64,000 nt of DNA, from the NCBI RefSeq assembly GCF_002846415.1, contig NZ_PJMX01000001.1, positions 8,246,001-8,310,000 of the forward strand. Reading direction: 5' to 3'. Origin of the DNA: Streptomyces sp. TLI_146 (GTDB lineage: Bacteria; Actinomycetota; Actinomycetes; Streptomycetales; Streptomycetaceae). Both the position numbers and the translations under genes were made by a program. Shown piece by piece: positions 1 to 8,785 of the stretch (its first letter is position 1; every line of letters begins with the position of its first letter). The notes beneath the pieces are model-generated. The model did no database searches. It saw nothing but the letters and a program-made list of their open reading frames with translations, and was not told where the DNA came from.

Positions 1-1144
1 AGTAGCCGGTCGAGGTGTTGGCCGGGCTGTTGCAGAACCGGTTGGCGTTCTCCCACAGGGTGATCCCGGACCAGTTGTTCTCCAGCACGTTCCGGTAGAT
101 CTCGATCTTGTCCGTGCGGGCCGGGACCCGTGGTTCACCGCCCGCCTCCGACACATAGATGGTCGCGTACGGGAAGGTGTCGCCGTCGGCGGCGTGCTTG
201 CGGCCCTCGACCCAGTTGTTCCGCCGGATCGTGTTGTTGCGGATGACCGCGTTGTAGCTGATCTCGTACATCAGCGCGGCACCGTCGTTGGCCTCAAGGA
301 CGTTGTCCTCGATGCGGAAGTCATTGTTGTTGTTGTCCGCCCACAAGCCCGCTCCGCGGTTGTCGTGCACCCAGTTGCCGCGGATGTCGGCGCCGTTGAC
401 GGCCCAGAACTTGATGCCTCCGGTGCAGCCGCAGCCCGGCTGCTGCTTCTCCCAGTCGTCGGTGTTGTTGCCCACGATCTCGTTGCCCTCGACGACCAGA
501 CCCGTGATGGAGTCGCCGGTCTTGTACGCGTTCATTCCGTACTGGCCGTTGTCGCGCAGGCAGCTCGCGCGGACCTGCTGGCGGGCCCCGGCCATCAGTC
601 CGGCGCCGGAGTTGTTCTGGATCGTCGCGTGCTCGATCTTCCACCCGTCGGCCATGTCGTGGTTGACCACGCCCTCGTCGTGCGGCGCGACGAATCCCTG
701 CACGGTGAGGTAGCGGATGGTGACGTCGGGAGCGGTACCGCTGAACGCGTAGTTGTTGGTCTTGCGGCCGTCGAGCACCGCGCCCGGCGCGCCGAGGTAG
801 GTGTTCCCCTTCTTCGCCATGACCTGGGCGTAGCGCTCCGGTTCGAGCTTGTGCGTGCCCGGCCGAAGCCAGAACGTGGTGCCCGGGGGGCTGCTCTTGG
901 TCTTCGCCGTCAGGTCACCGACCACCGCGGGATCGACCGTCACCGCTCCCGCCGGCGGCTCCGACGGCCCGGCGGCGGGTTTGGCGCACATCTGGGCCAC
1001 GGTCGTGGCGGACGCCCCGGACGCGGCGGGCGTACGGGTCGGCTTCGCCGGGGCCTCCGGAGTGCTCGTACAGCCGGCCGCCGACAGCAGGACCAGCGCC
1101 AGCGGTGCCGCCGCCCACGCCCAGTGCCCCCTCTTGATCACCAC
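1..1144 (-). CDS. Right-handed beta-helix lipoprotein (partial, C-terminus beyond window)
   Basis: The last gene of the polysaccharide operon inside the window; about 381 residues are visible and the reading frame is still open at base 1. I chose the GTG at 1144-1142 (another GTG follows directly) because an AGGGGG ribosome-binding site lies just upstream, 8 bp after the stop of the heparinase-like gene. The N-terminus has a short basic stretch, a hydrophobic segment and the lipobox LSAAGC at about residue 20-25, so the protein should be an exported lipoprotein. After a low-complexity Ala/Pro/Thr linker come repeated Asn- and Gly-rich rungs (such as IRNNTIRRNNWV and GNEIVGNNTDD) typical of parallel beta-helix proteins like pectate lyases and the alginate epimerase AlgG. 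Inference: it modifies or cleaves the uronic-acid polymer outside the membrane. Lyase, epimerase or plain binding cannot be told apart from sequence alone. Confidence 0.88.
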   Translation of the reverse strand, partial: MVIKRGHWAWAAAPLALVLLSAAGCTSTPEAPAKPTRTPAASGASATTVAQMCAKPAAGPSEPPAGAVTVDPAVVGDLTAKTKSSPPGTTFWLRPGTHKLEPERYAQVMAKKGNTYLGAPGAVLDGRKTNNYAFSGTAPDVTIRYLTVQGFVAPHDEGVVNHDMADGWKIEHATIQNNSGAGLMAGARQQVRASCLRDNGQYGMNAYKTGDSITGLVVEGNEIVGNNTDDWEKQQPGCGCTGGIKFWAVNGADIRGNWVHDNRGAGLWADNNNNDFRIEDNVLEANDGAALMYEISYNAVIRNNTIRRNNWVEGRKHAADGDTFPYATIYVSEAGGEPRVPARTDKIEIYRNVLENNWSGITLWENANRFCNSPANTSTGY

Positions 1145-1152
1145 GCGTCCCC

Positions 1153-3108
1153 CTAGCCGCGGAACCTGAGTACGGTGGTGAACCCCTGTGCGCCGTCGGC
1201 GAATCCGGTGCCGACCAGCGTGGTGGTGGGTTCCTTGCGCCCGAAGCCCGCGGAGTACCAGCCCAGCGGGGGGTTGGTCTCGCCGCGATGCGCCCGCCAG
1301 GTCAGCTGCCCGGGCAGATCGAGTTCCGCGGAGCGGTCCTCGCCGTCCCGGGTCCAGGTGAGCACGGCCCGGTTCTCCACCAGGTCCGCGGTGATCGCCG
1401 GGCCGAGGTGGAACGCCATGCGCACGGCCCGGCAATCACCGCGCACCTCGTCGACCAGCCGGAGCTCCTTCGCCGCGGCTGTCAGTTCCACCCGGCGGCG
1501 GTGCACGGACGGCTGGTAACCGTCGTGCTCGGCACACCACCGGGCCACCCCCGCACCGGAGGTGTCCGCGACCAGGACGCGGCTGCGGGCATGGCGGGTC
1601 CACAGGAACGGGCCGCCGGAGACGGACTGGTCAGCGCCGTCCAGTTGCAGGGTGTTGTGGCCGAGGGTGGAGCGGAAATACCGCCGCCACTCGGGCTGCC
1701 CGTGGTAGCAGAACGTCCCCGGGTCGGCGAGCACGTCGACCCCGTCGTGCCGGACCTCCACGGACAGCGCGTCCGCGTGGGCGTGCGCGGCGATGGACAG
1801 GAAGCCGTGCGGACCACCGTCGCAGCGGCACCAGATCTCTCCCGCCCCCTCCCCGCGCAGGATGGTCATGCCCGCGTCGGCGAAGTGGCCCGGGCGGCTC
1901 GAAGGGCGGGTCACTGTCCCGCTCTTGGCGTACGGCCGGATGAGCGCGGCGAGCAACGGGGTGCGCACATCGGTGCCGGTCACCACCGGCCACCAGGCGA
2001 GCCGGCCGAACACCGCGTCCCCGGTGGCGAGCAGCGAGGCCCAGCGGTCGGTGCCCGCGCCGTCCACGACCAGACCATGGCCGTCGTCCGCGTCACCCTG
2101 GCGCGGCGGCCGCATCCGGCTGTCCACGACGGCCGCGAGCGCGTCGGTCATCCGCAGCAGCACCAGCCGGACGGACGCGGGGACCGGCACGCCGGCGGCG
2201 TCCGCCTCGGCCACCGCGGCCAGGCCGAGCTCAAGGACGAGCCCGTGGTACTCGGTGGCCAGCTCGCGGTTGAGGCCGGAGGCGAAGGTGTTGCCGCGCA
2301 GGTGCCGCTCCAGCGACCGCAGCGCGTCGGCGCGCCAGCGCGCCGAGGAGGGGAACCAGCCGAACGCGCAGGCCGCGGCGAACTGCCCGGCGGCCTCGGC
2401 GATGACGTGGTTGTTCGCCGAGGACCCCCGGCTGGGGAAGGCGGCCAGCCAGCGCTGGTGGTGCCAGATCTGGTCCCGCGCCACCGGGTTGTCCTCGAAC
2501 AGCCCGGCCGCGCCGGGCCAGCCGTCGAGCAGTCGGCGGATCCACACCCAGGAAAGCAGCCGGATACCCAGCTCGATGCCGCTGATCCAGTGCACGCCGC
2601 GCAGCGGCGGGTTGGCCACCCACCATGAGCGCAGGTGCTGGGCCACGCGCTCGGCGTACCGCTCGTCCCTGGTCAGCGCGTAGGCGGCGGCGAGCACGGT
2701 GAGGTACTGGTGCCGGGACGGCTCCCAGATCTGCTTGATGTCCCCGACCGCTTCCTCGTCGCGGTACGGCACGTCGAAGGCGTAGCCCCACGGCGCCCGG
2801 CGCCCGGTCTTCGGGTCGCACCACCAGTCCGGGTCGACGAGGTCGTGGCGGGCCACCCCGAAGAACTCGGCGTGCCCGTCCATCAGCCGGTCCGCCTCGG
2901 CGATGAGACGTTTCGCGGCGTCCGGCGGCACCGCGGCGATCGCCTGGGCGGGCAGGACGGCGGTGAACCGGGCGCCGGTCACGCTCGGGCAGGTCGGCCG
3001 CGCAGACCGCCAGCGCCGCCTGCGCACCGTGTCGACCGCCCGGCCGCCGACCTCGCGCGGTCCCATCCGGGACAGCCGCCGCACGTACCAGCCCGCCTTC
3101 ATGGTCAT
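1153..3108 (-). CDS. Heparinase II/III-family protein (polysaccharide lyase-like)
   Basis: 651 residues. The ATG at 3108-3106 overlaps the TGA of the upstream gene (ATGA), the usual translational coupling in this operon; a longer frame to 3300 exists but runs into the upstream gene. An N-terminal alpha-helical toroid (about residues 60-370, with SANNHVIAE) is followed by a C-terminal beta-sandwich with the family's AHAHADALS and GHNTLQLDGADQS motifs and a conserved YHG segment near residue 500. In characterised relatives these residues belong to the fold that eliminates uronic acid glycosides (heparin, alginate, oligo-alginate). No signal peptide is visible, so it may work on cytoplasmic or lipid-linked glycan. 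Families of this type recur in actinobacterial and proteobacterial exopolysaccharide operons beside asparagine synthetase homologues. Substrate is inferred from context only. Confidence 0.9.
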   Translation of the reverse strand: MTMKAGWYVRRLSRMGPREVGGRAVDTVRRRRWRSARPTCPSVTGARFTAVLPAQAIAAVPPDAAKRLIAEADRLMDGHAEFFGVARHDLVDPDWWCDPKTGRRAPWGYAFDVPYRDEEAVGDIKQIWEPSRHQYLTVLAAAYALTRDERYAERVAQHLRSWWVANPPLRGVHWISGIELGIRLLSWVWIRRLLDGWPGAAGLFEDNPVARDQIWHHQRWLAAFPSRGSSANNHVIAEAAGQFAAACAFGWFPSSARWRADALRSLERHLRGNTFASGLNRELATEYHGLVLELGLAAVAEADAAGVPVPASVRLVLLRMTDALAAVVDSRMRPPRQGDADDGHGLVVDGAGTDRWASLLATGDAVFGRLAWWPVVTGTDVRTPLLAALIRPYAKSGTVTRPSSRPGHFADAGMTILRGEGAGEIWCRCDGGPHGFLSIAAHAHADALSVEVRHDGVDVLADPGTFCYHGQPEWRRYFRSTLGHNTLQLDGADQSVSGGPFLWTRHARSRVLVADTSGAGVARWCAEHDGYQPSVHRRRVELTAAAKELRLVDEVRGDCRAVRMAFHLGPAITADLVENRAVLTWTRDGEDRSAELDLPGQLTWRAHRGETNPPLGWYSAGFGRKEPTTTLVGTGFADGAQGFTTVLRFRG

Positions 3109-5300
3109 CGCGCCCTCGCCAGCGTCACCGGCGCGCCGCCGGTCAGGCTGGCCTGCACGGCGAGGGTGGCCGCCGTGGTGGCGACCAGCGACTCCAGCGG
3201 CACCGGCATCGGCCCACCGGTCCGTACGGCCTTGATGAACGAGGCCAGTTCGGCGTTCTGGCCCTTGTCCCGGGCCTTGGGCAGCCGCGAACTGACCCAC
3301 TTCCTGGGGCGGCCGTCATAGACAGAGGCGCGTACGAAGTCGTCGAGCCGCAGCACCTTGCCGTCCGCGACGAGGTCCAGCGTCTCCTTGGGGAAGCCGG
3401 CCGCGCCGGTGGTGACGTAGCTGAGGGTGGCGGTGGACCCGTCCGGGTAGCGCAGCACCACCTGGAGGTCCTCGTTTCCGGCCGAGGCGACCGCGTACAC
3501 CGAAACCGGGTCGGCCTCAAGGAGCCAGCTCGCCGTGTCGATGAAGTGTCCGCCCTCACCCGCGAACCGCGAGCCCTCGGTGCCCTGCTGGAGGTACCAA
3601 CTGCCGTGCTGCAGCCGGCCCGCGTTGACGAGGTAGCGCAGACTCGCCGGACCGGTCCGGGTGCCGAACCGCTTCCTGGCCTCCTGGAGCAGCGGCGCGA
3701 ACCGGCGGTTGAAGCCCACCTGGAGCCGATCGTTGCCGGACTCCTCCACCGCCGCGAGCACCCCGGCCAGCTCGTCCTCGCCGAGCGCCAGAGGCTTCTC
3801 CACGAACACCGTCTTGCCGGCCAGCAGCGCCTTGCGGGTCAGTTCGGCGTGCGAGCTGTGCCGGGTGACCACGAACACCGCGTCGATGGACTTGTCACCG
3901 AGCACGGCGTCGAGATCGGTGGTCGCCTCGGCGAAGCCGAACTTCCGCTTCGCGTTGGCCGCGGACAGCGCCGTCGTGGTGACGACGGTCGACAACTCGA
4001 CGCCGTCGCGCCCGGTCAGGTGCGGCAGCAGCATCGAGGTCGCGTAGTTGCCCGCGCCGACGAACGCCAGCCGCACCGGCGTCTTGACCGCCCGGGCCGG
4101 GGCGGACACCGCACCGCCGCGTCGCACCTCGGGCACGGCCACCGCCGGGGCCTGCGCTTCTCCCTTGTCCTGAGCCTGTTCGGGGTACCGGAACAGCACC
4201 GCCACGGCCTTGAGGTCACCGTCCTTCAGACGCCGGTACGTGTCGACGGCGTCGTCGAAGTCGGCGACGTGGGAGACCAGGGGCTCCACATCGACGCGGC
4301 CGCGGGCGAGGAGATCGAGGAAGCACGCCAGGTTGCGCCGCTCGGTCCAGCGCACATAGCCGATCGGGTAGTCCCGCCCCTCCAGCTCGTACTCCGGGTC
4401 GTAGCGCCCGGGGCCGTAACTGCGCGAGAACCGGACGTCGAGCTCCTTCTCGTAGTACGCGTTCCACGGCAGGTCCAGACGGCACTTGCCGATGTCGACG
4501 ACCCGGCCGCGGTCCCGGCACAGCCGCGCGGCCAGCTCGACGGGCTGGTTGGTGCCACCGCCCGCCGCCAGGTACACCTGGTCCACACCGTGACCGCCGG
4601 TGAGCTCGGCGACGGAAGCCTCCACGGCCGGGGAGGCGGGATCGCCGCAGGCCGCGGCGCCCAGGCGCTCGGCGAGCTCGCAGCGCACCGGGTCGGGGTC
4701 GGCCCCGACGACGCGGACGCCGGAGGCTGTGAGCAGCTGCACCACCAGCTGTCCGATCAGCCCGAGGCCGATGACCAGCGCCACCTCGCCGAGCTGCGGC
4801 TCGCCCTGGCGGACGCCCTGCATCGCGATCGACCCGACGGTGCCGAAGGCCGCGTGCCGGGGCGCCAGGCCGTCCGGCACCGGGGTGAAGAGGTTCTTCG
4901 GCACCCAGTTCAGCTCGGCGTGCAGCGCGTGCTCGTTGCCGGCGCAGGCCACGAGGTCGCCGACCTTCACCTCGTCGATCCCGGCGCCGACCTGCTCGAC
5001 CACCCCGCACAGCGAGTAGCCGAGCGGTGTGTAGGAGTCGAGCTTGCCCATCACCTTGCGGTAGGTGGCGGGCACCCCGTTGGTGGCCACGCTCTGCATG
5101 ACCTTGGCCACCTGGTCCGGGCGGGAGCGGGCCTTGCCCAGCATCGACATACCGGCCTCGGACACCTTCATGAGCTCGGTCCCGGTGGATATCAGCGAGT
5201 AGGCGGTGCGGACCAGTACACCGCCCGGCTTGCACCCCGGTACCGGCACGTCGAGCACGGCCAGCTCGCCGCTCTTGTAGTTCTGAACAACCTGCTTCAC
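3105..5300 (-). CDS. Bi-domain oxidoreductase (medium-chain dehydrogenase fused to Gfo/Idh/MocA domain)
   Basis: 731 residues. The GTG at 5300-5298 follows a GGGAG ribosome-binding site 5 nt upstream; the reading frame extends further upstream but only into the 3' end of the AsnB gene. Residues 1 to about 345 are a medium-chain (zinc alcohol dehydrogenase-like) domain with a GLGLIGQL nucleotide-binding turn; after an Ala/Pro linker, residues 400-731 form a Gfo/Idh/MocA domain starting LAFVGAGNYATSML and carrying the family EKPL motif. The fusion is a known family seen in exopolysaccharide and lipopolysaccharide loci. The likely role is NAD(P)-dependent oxidation and reduction of a sugar, but its substrate is not established. 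It is in the operon between the amidotransferase and the heparinase-like gene, overlapping the latter by 4 nt. Confidence 0.92.
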   Translation of the reverse strand: MKQVVQNYKSGELAVLDVPVPGCKPGGVLVRTAYSLISTGTELMKVSEAGMSMLGKARSRPDQVAKVMQSVATNGVPATYRKVMGKLDSYTPLGYSLCGVVEQVGAGIDEVKVGDLVACAGNEHALHAELNWVPKNLFTPVPDGLAPRHAAFGTVGSIAMQGVRQGEPQLGEVALVIGLGLIGQLVVQLLTASGVRVVGADPDPVRCELAERLGAAACGDPASPAVEASVAELTGGHGVDQVYLAAGGGTNQPVELAARLCRDRGRVVDIGKCRLDLPWNAYYEKELDVRFSRSYGPGRYDPEYELEGRDYPIGYVRWTERRNLACFLDLLARGRVDVEPLVSHVADFDDAVDTYRRLKDGDLKAVAVLFRYPEQAQDKGEAQAPAVAVPEVRRGGAVSAPARAVKTPVRLAFVGAGNYATSMLLPHLTGRDGVELSTVVTTTALSAANAKRKFGFAEATTDLDAVLGDKSIDAVFVVTRHSSHAELTRKALLAGKTVFVEKPLALGEDELAGVLAAVEESGNDRLQVGFNRRFAPLLQEARKRFGTRTGPASLRYLVNAGRLQHGSWYLQQGTEGSRFAGEGGHFIDTASWLLEADPVSVYAVASAGNEDLQVVLRYPDGSTATLSYVTTGAAGFPKETLDLVADGKVLRLDDFVRASVYDGRPRKWVSSRLPKARDKGQNAELASFIKAVRTGGPMPVPLESLVATTAATLAVQASLTGGAPVTLARAR

Positions 5301-5317
5301 TCGAACTCCCCTGATTC

Positions 5318-7252
5318 CTAAGCCGTTTGCCGAGTGCTCTGGCCGGACCCAGAGGTCGCGTCGCGATACCAGTACTCGAGGGTCAGCACATGCCACAGAT
5401 GCTTGGAGAAGTCCCGCTGCCCGGCGGCGTCCTCGGCGACCATCCGCGCCAGCGCGTCGCGGCGCAGGAACCCGGAGTTGACGAGCACCCCGTCGTTGAC
5501 CACCTCGCGCACCAGCGGCGCCAGATCTCGGCTCATCCAGGCCCGCAGCGGGGCGCTGAACAGGCCCTTGGGCCGGTAGACGATCTCCCGGGGCAGGATC
5601 GAGGTGGCCGCCTCCTTGAGGACGGCCTTGCCCTGCCGTCCGGCGATCTTCCGCTCGCCCGGCACGGCGAACGCCGCCTTGACCACCTCGACGTCCACGT
5701 ACGGCACCCGCACCTCGGTCGAGGCGGCCATGCTGGAGCGGTCGGTGTACGCGAGGTTCAGGCCCGGCAGGAACATCCGGGCGTCGCCCAGGCACATGCG
5801 GTTGACGAAGTCGTCGAGGTGGTTGTCCTCGTAGATGTCCGCGTGCTCGGTCAGGACGTCATCGACCGTTCCGGCCAGGTCCGGATCGATCAGGGCGAGC
5901 AGCTCGTCCTGGTCGTACATGGTGTAGCTGCGCCGGAACGCGGTCTCCTCCGGCAGATCGGCGAAGGAGAGGAACCGCTTCGCGAAGCGCACCGACCGGT
6001 ATCCGCGGCGGGCCGTGGCGACCGGCAGCCGGTCCACGGCTCTCGACAGGCCGCGCCGCAGGGGGCGCGGGACGCGCTGGTAGCGCAGCGCGATCAGGTT
6101 GGCCAGGTGCTTGCGGTATCCGGCGAACAGCTCGTCGGCGCCCATCCCCGAGAGCATCACCTTGACCCCGGCCTCCCGGGCGGCCTGGCAGATCAGGAAC
6201 GTGTTGATCGCGGCGGGGTCGCCGATCGGCTCGTCCAGGTGGTAGGTCATCTGGGGCAGCAGGTCGAGCACGTTCGGAGCGATCTCGATCTCGTGCAGGT
6301 CGACGCCGAACCGCTCGGCCACCTGCCGGGCATAGCGCAGGTCGTCCGGCATCGCCTCGAACTTGGCGTCCTCGGCGCGGAACCCGATCGTGTAGGCGGA
6401 GATCCCGGGCCGGTCGCGGGCCGCGAGGGCGGTCAGATAGCTGGAGTCGAGACCGCCCGAGAGGAAGGTCGCCACGGGGACGTCGGAGAGCAGGTGCCGC
6501 CGGGTCGACTCCTCGACGATGGCGGCGACATCCGGCCGCTCGCCGCCGCGGGCCCGCTCCTGGCCCTCGGCGGCGACGTCCCTCAGGTTCCAGAACCGGC
6601 CGTGCTCCACCCGGCCGTCGGGGCGGCACCTCAGCCAGCTCCCCGGCGCCAGCTTCTCCGCCTCGCGGAACGCGCAGCGCGAGTCCGGCACCCAGTAGTA
6701 CAGCAGCGAGGCCACCAGCGCCGCGTGGTCCACCTCCAGCGACCCGCCGGTGGCGGCGGCGAGCGCCTTGAGCTCGGAGGCGAACACCAGACCCGCACCG
6801 CGCCGGAGCAGGAACAGCGGCTTGATGCCCAACTGGTCGCGGGCGAGCACCAGTTCACCGGTGCGCTCGTCGAAGATCCCGAACGCGAACATGCCGCGCA
6901 GCCGGGGCAGGCAGTCGGTGCCCCAGCGCCGCCAGGCCTCCAGGAGCACCTCGGTGTCGGAGCTACCGCGGAAGCGCACCCCGGCGGCTGCCAGTTCGGC
7001 ACGCAGTTCGGGCGCGTTGTACAGCTCGCCGTTGTACGTGAGGGAGAGGCCGTCCGAGACCATCGGCTGGGCGCCGGTCTCGGACAGGTCGATGATGGCC
7101 AGTCGGCGGTGCCCGAGGTGGACCTCGCCGTCACCGGCGCGATGGCTGTACCGGCCCGCCCCGTCCGGTCCTCGGTGGGCGAGGGTGTCGGTGAGCCGGT
7201 CGGTGACGATCTTCCCGTCCGGCCATTGGTAAGTGCCTGCTATGCCACACAT
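5318..7252 (-). CDS. asnB: AsnB-type glutamine-dependent amidotransferase
   Basis: 644 residues, the full length of class-II asparagine synthetases. Cys2 after the initiator Met (MCGIAG) is the glutaminase nucleophile of the N-terminal domain (about residues 2-210). The synthetase domain carries the PP-loop SGGLDSS and the motif SGMGADELFAGY. Start at ATG 7252; GGAGG lies about 11 nt upstream, inside the end of the preceding gene. In several O-antigen and capsule loci, for example WbpS of Pseudomonas aeruginosa, members of this family amidate the carboxyl of a uronic acid instead of aspartate. Its place in an exopolysaccharide operon with an AlgD-family dehydrogenase makes that role more likely here than asparagine synthesis, but this is inference. 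Confidence 0.92.
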   Translation of the reverse strand: MCGIAGTYQWPDGKIVTDRLTDTLAHRGPDGAGRYSHRAGDGEVHLGHRRLAIIDLSETGAQPMVSDGLSLTYNGELYNAPELRAELAAAGVRFRGSSDTEVLLEAWRRWGTDCLPRLRGMFAFGIFDERTGELVLARDQLGIKPLFLLRRGAGLVFASELKALAAATGGSLEVDHAALVASLLYYWVPDSRCAFREAEKLAPGSWLRCRPDGRVEHGRFWNLRDVAAEGQERARGGERPDVAAIVEESTRRHLLSDVPVATFLSGGLDSSYLTALAARDRPGISAYTIGFRAEDAKFEAMPDDLRYARQVAERFGVDLHEIEIAPNVLDLLPQMTYHLDEPIGDPAAINTFLICQAAREAGVKVMLSGMGADELFAGYRKHLANLIALRYQRVPRPLRRGLSRAVDRLPVATARRGYRSVRFAKRFLSFADLPEETAFRRSYTMYDQDELLALIDPDLAGTVDDVLTEHADIYEDNHLDDFVNRMCLGDARMFLPGLNLAYTDRSSMAASTEVRVPYVDVEVVKAAFAVPGERKIAGRQGKAVLKEAATSILPREIVYRPKGLFSAPLRAWMSRDLAPLVREVVNDGVLVNSGFLRRDALARMVAEDAAGQRDFSKHLWHVLTLEYWYRDATSGSGQSTRQTA

Positions 7253-7255
7253 GCT

Positions 7256-8785
7256 CTAGTGCGCCTCCTGGCCGCTGTCCGGGACCCGGGTGGCCCACAT
7301 CTGCAGTCGCTCCGTCCACCGCTGGCCGGTTCCGTTCTGCCGGGACAGCCGCTCGTGGTGGCCGCGCAGGGCGGTGTGCAGCCCGTCCCAGAGAGTGCCG
7401 TCGGTGCGGTCGCGCGGATCGGGGTCGATCAGCACCACACCGATCACCGGAATGTTGAGGTCGGCGAGCTGCCGGGCGACGGTGTGCAGCCATGCGGCGC
7501 TGCCGTGTCCGGCGCGCACGATCAGCACGGTCTGGTCGCCGAGGTACTGGAGGTCGGTCCACGCCGTGCCGGGCGCGACCGAGCCGACGCCGAAGCGGCG
7601 CTGCGCGGGCGACACCTCGGCGGCGTCCTTGCCGCTGACCACGGTCGGGCCGCCCGGCTTGTTGCCGTGATCGGCCAGCTGCGGGCCGGGCAGACCGTCG
7701 ATGATCACCACGGGCCCGTCCGGTGCCAGAGCCTCCGCGAGGTCCAGGGCGATCACGCTCGTGCTGCGCGCACAGCCCAGTTCCAGCAGCGACACCGGTT
7801 CCGCGGAGCCGCGTACGGTACGGGCCAGGCTCGTGGTGAGCCGTTCGCGCGCCGCCCGGGTCCGTCGGCGCTGCCACGGGCGGCGCGGCCGCAGGGCCGT
7901 GCGGCGCAGCTCCGCGATGACCGAGGCGCCCAGGTTCGCCGCGATGTCGCGGCGCAGCACGGGGCGGTCCGCGACCACCGCGGTGACCGCGGAGATCGCC
8001 AGCCCGAGGACCAGCCCGAGGACGAGTCCGATCGCGGCGTTGGTGGCGGCGGCCTTGGGCACGGAGTGTGGCACCGCGCGCGGGGCGTCCACGATCTGCG
8101 TGCCGGAGATGACCTTGGGCTTCCCGGTGCGCGCCTCCGCGGCGCGCTGGTCGAAATCGGAGATGCGCGAGGTGAGTTCGGCCCGTCGGGCGAAGAGCGA
8201 CTCGCTGTTCGCCGACGCCTTCGGGTCGCTGGTCGGGGGCCGGTTCCCGATCGACTTGTTGACCTGGGCGAGCTCGTCCTTCATCCGGTCGCGCTGGTCG
8301 AGCAGGGCCTTGGCCTCGGCCTTCGCCGTCTCCTGCATCCGCTGCACATGGTCCGCGATGAAGGCGTCGGCCAGCGCCTTGGCGCGCGCCACCGCCTCCG
8401 TGTCGCTGGCGCCCTTCACCTCGATCTGCATCAGGTTGTTGGTCAGGCCGGTACCCCGGTAGTCGGCTATGAAGTCTTCCGGCTTTTCATGGGACTTGAG
8501 GGTCTGCAGGGCCTTGGCGGCGATCCGCGTGGTCCCCAGCAGTTGGACGTCGGTACGGATCAGTGTTCCGGAGTCGTTGGGCTGGTCCTCCTGATGCGCG
8601 ACCAGCACCTTGGTCACCGCGGTCGGGGGCGGCACCATCACGACCGACATCGCCGCGCCGATCAGCAGCCCGAGCAGCGCCAGGGTGGCCCAGAGGCGAC
8701 GGCGCCTGCGCACCGCCACCACCAACGGCTGCAGGTCGATCAGCGGAGCGGCGGCCGACGGCTCCGAAGCCTTGCTGGTCGTCAC
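7256..8785 (-). CDS. Wzz/chain-length-determinant-type membrane protein (second copy)
   Basis: 509 residues, GTG start overlapping the stop of the upstream Wzz-like gene (GTGA). A first transmembrane helix at about residues 31-52, a periplasm-facing segment with predicted coiled coil (about 140-235, Lys/Glu/Asp-rich), and a second helix near 255-280 give the Wzz topology. The cytoplasmic tail of about 225 residues has a Rossmann-like region (around VSLLELGCARSTSV and GPVVIIDGLPGPQ) reminiscent of BY-kinase tails, but I see no Walker A lysine, so kinase activity is doubtful. The protein probably sets polymer length together with the next gene, with which it may form a hetero-oligomer. Confidence 0.85.
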   Translation of the reverse strand: MTTSKASEPSAAAPLIDLQPLVVAVRRRRRLWATLALLGLLIGAAMSVVMVPPPTAVTKVLVAHQEDQPNDSGTLIRTDVQLLGTTRIAAKALQTLKSHEKPEDFIADYRGTGLTNNLMQIEVKGASDTEAVARAKALADAFIADHVQRMQETAKAEAKALLDQRDRMKDELAQVNKSIGNRPPTSDPKASANSESLFARRAELTSRISDFDQRAAEARTGKPKVISGTQIVDAPRAVPHSVPKAAATNAAIGLVLGLVLGLAISAVTAVVADRPVLRRDIAANLGASVIAELRRTALRPRRPWQRRRTRAARERLTTSLARTVRGSAEPVSLLELGCARSTSVIALDLAEALAPDGPVVIIDGLPGPQLADHGNKPGGPTVVSGKDAAEVSPAQRRFGVGSVAPGTAWTDLQYLGDQTVLIVRAGHGSAAWLHTVARQLADLNIPVIGVVLIDPDPRDRTDGTLWDGLHTALRGHHERLSRQNGTGQRWTERLQMWATRVPDSGQEAH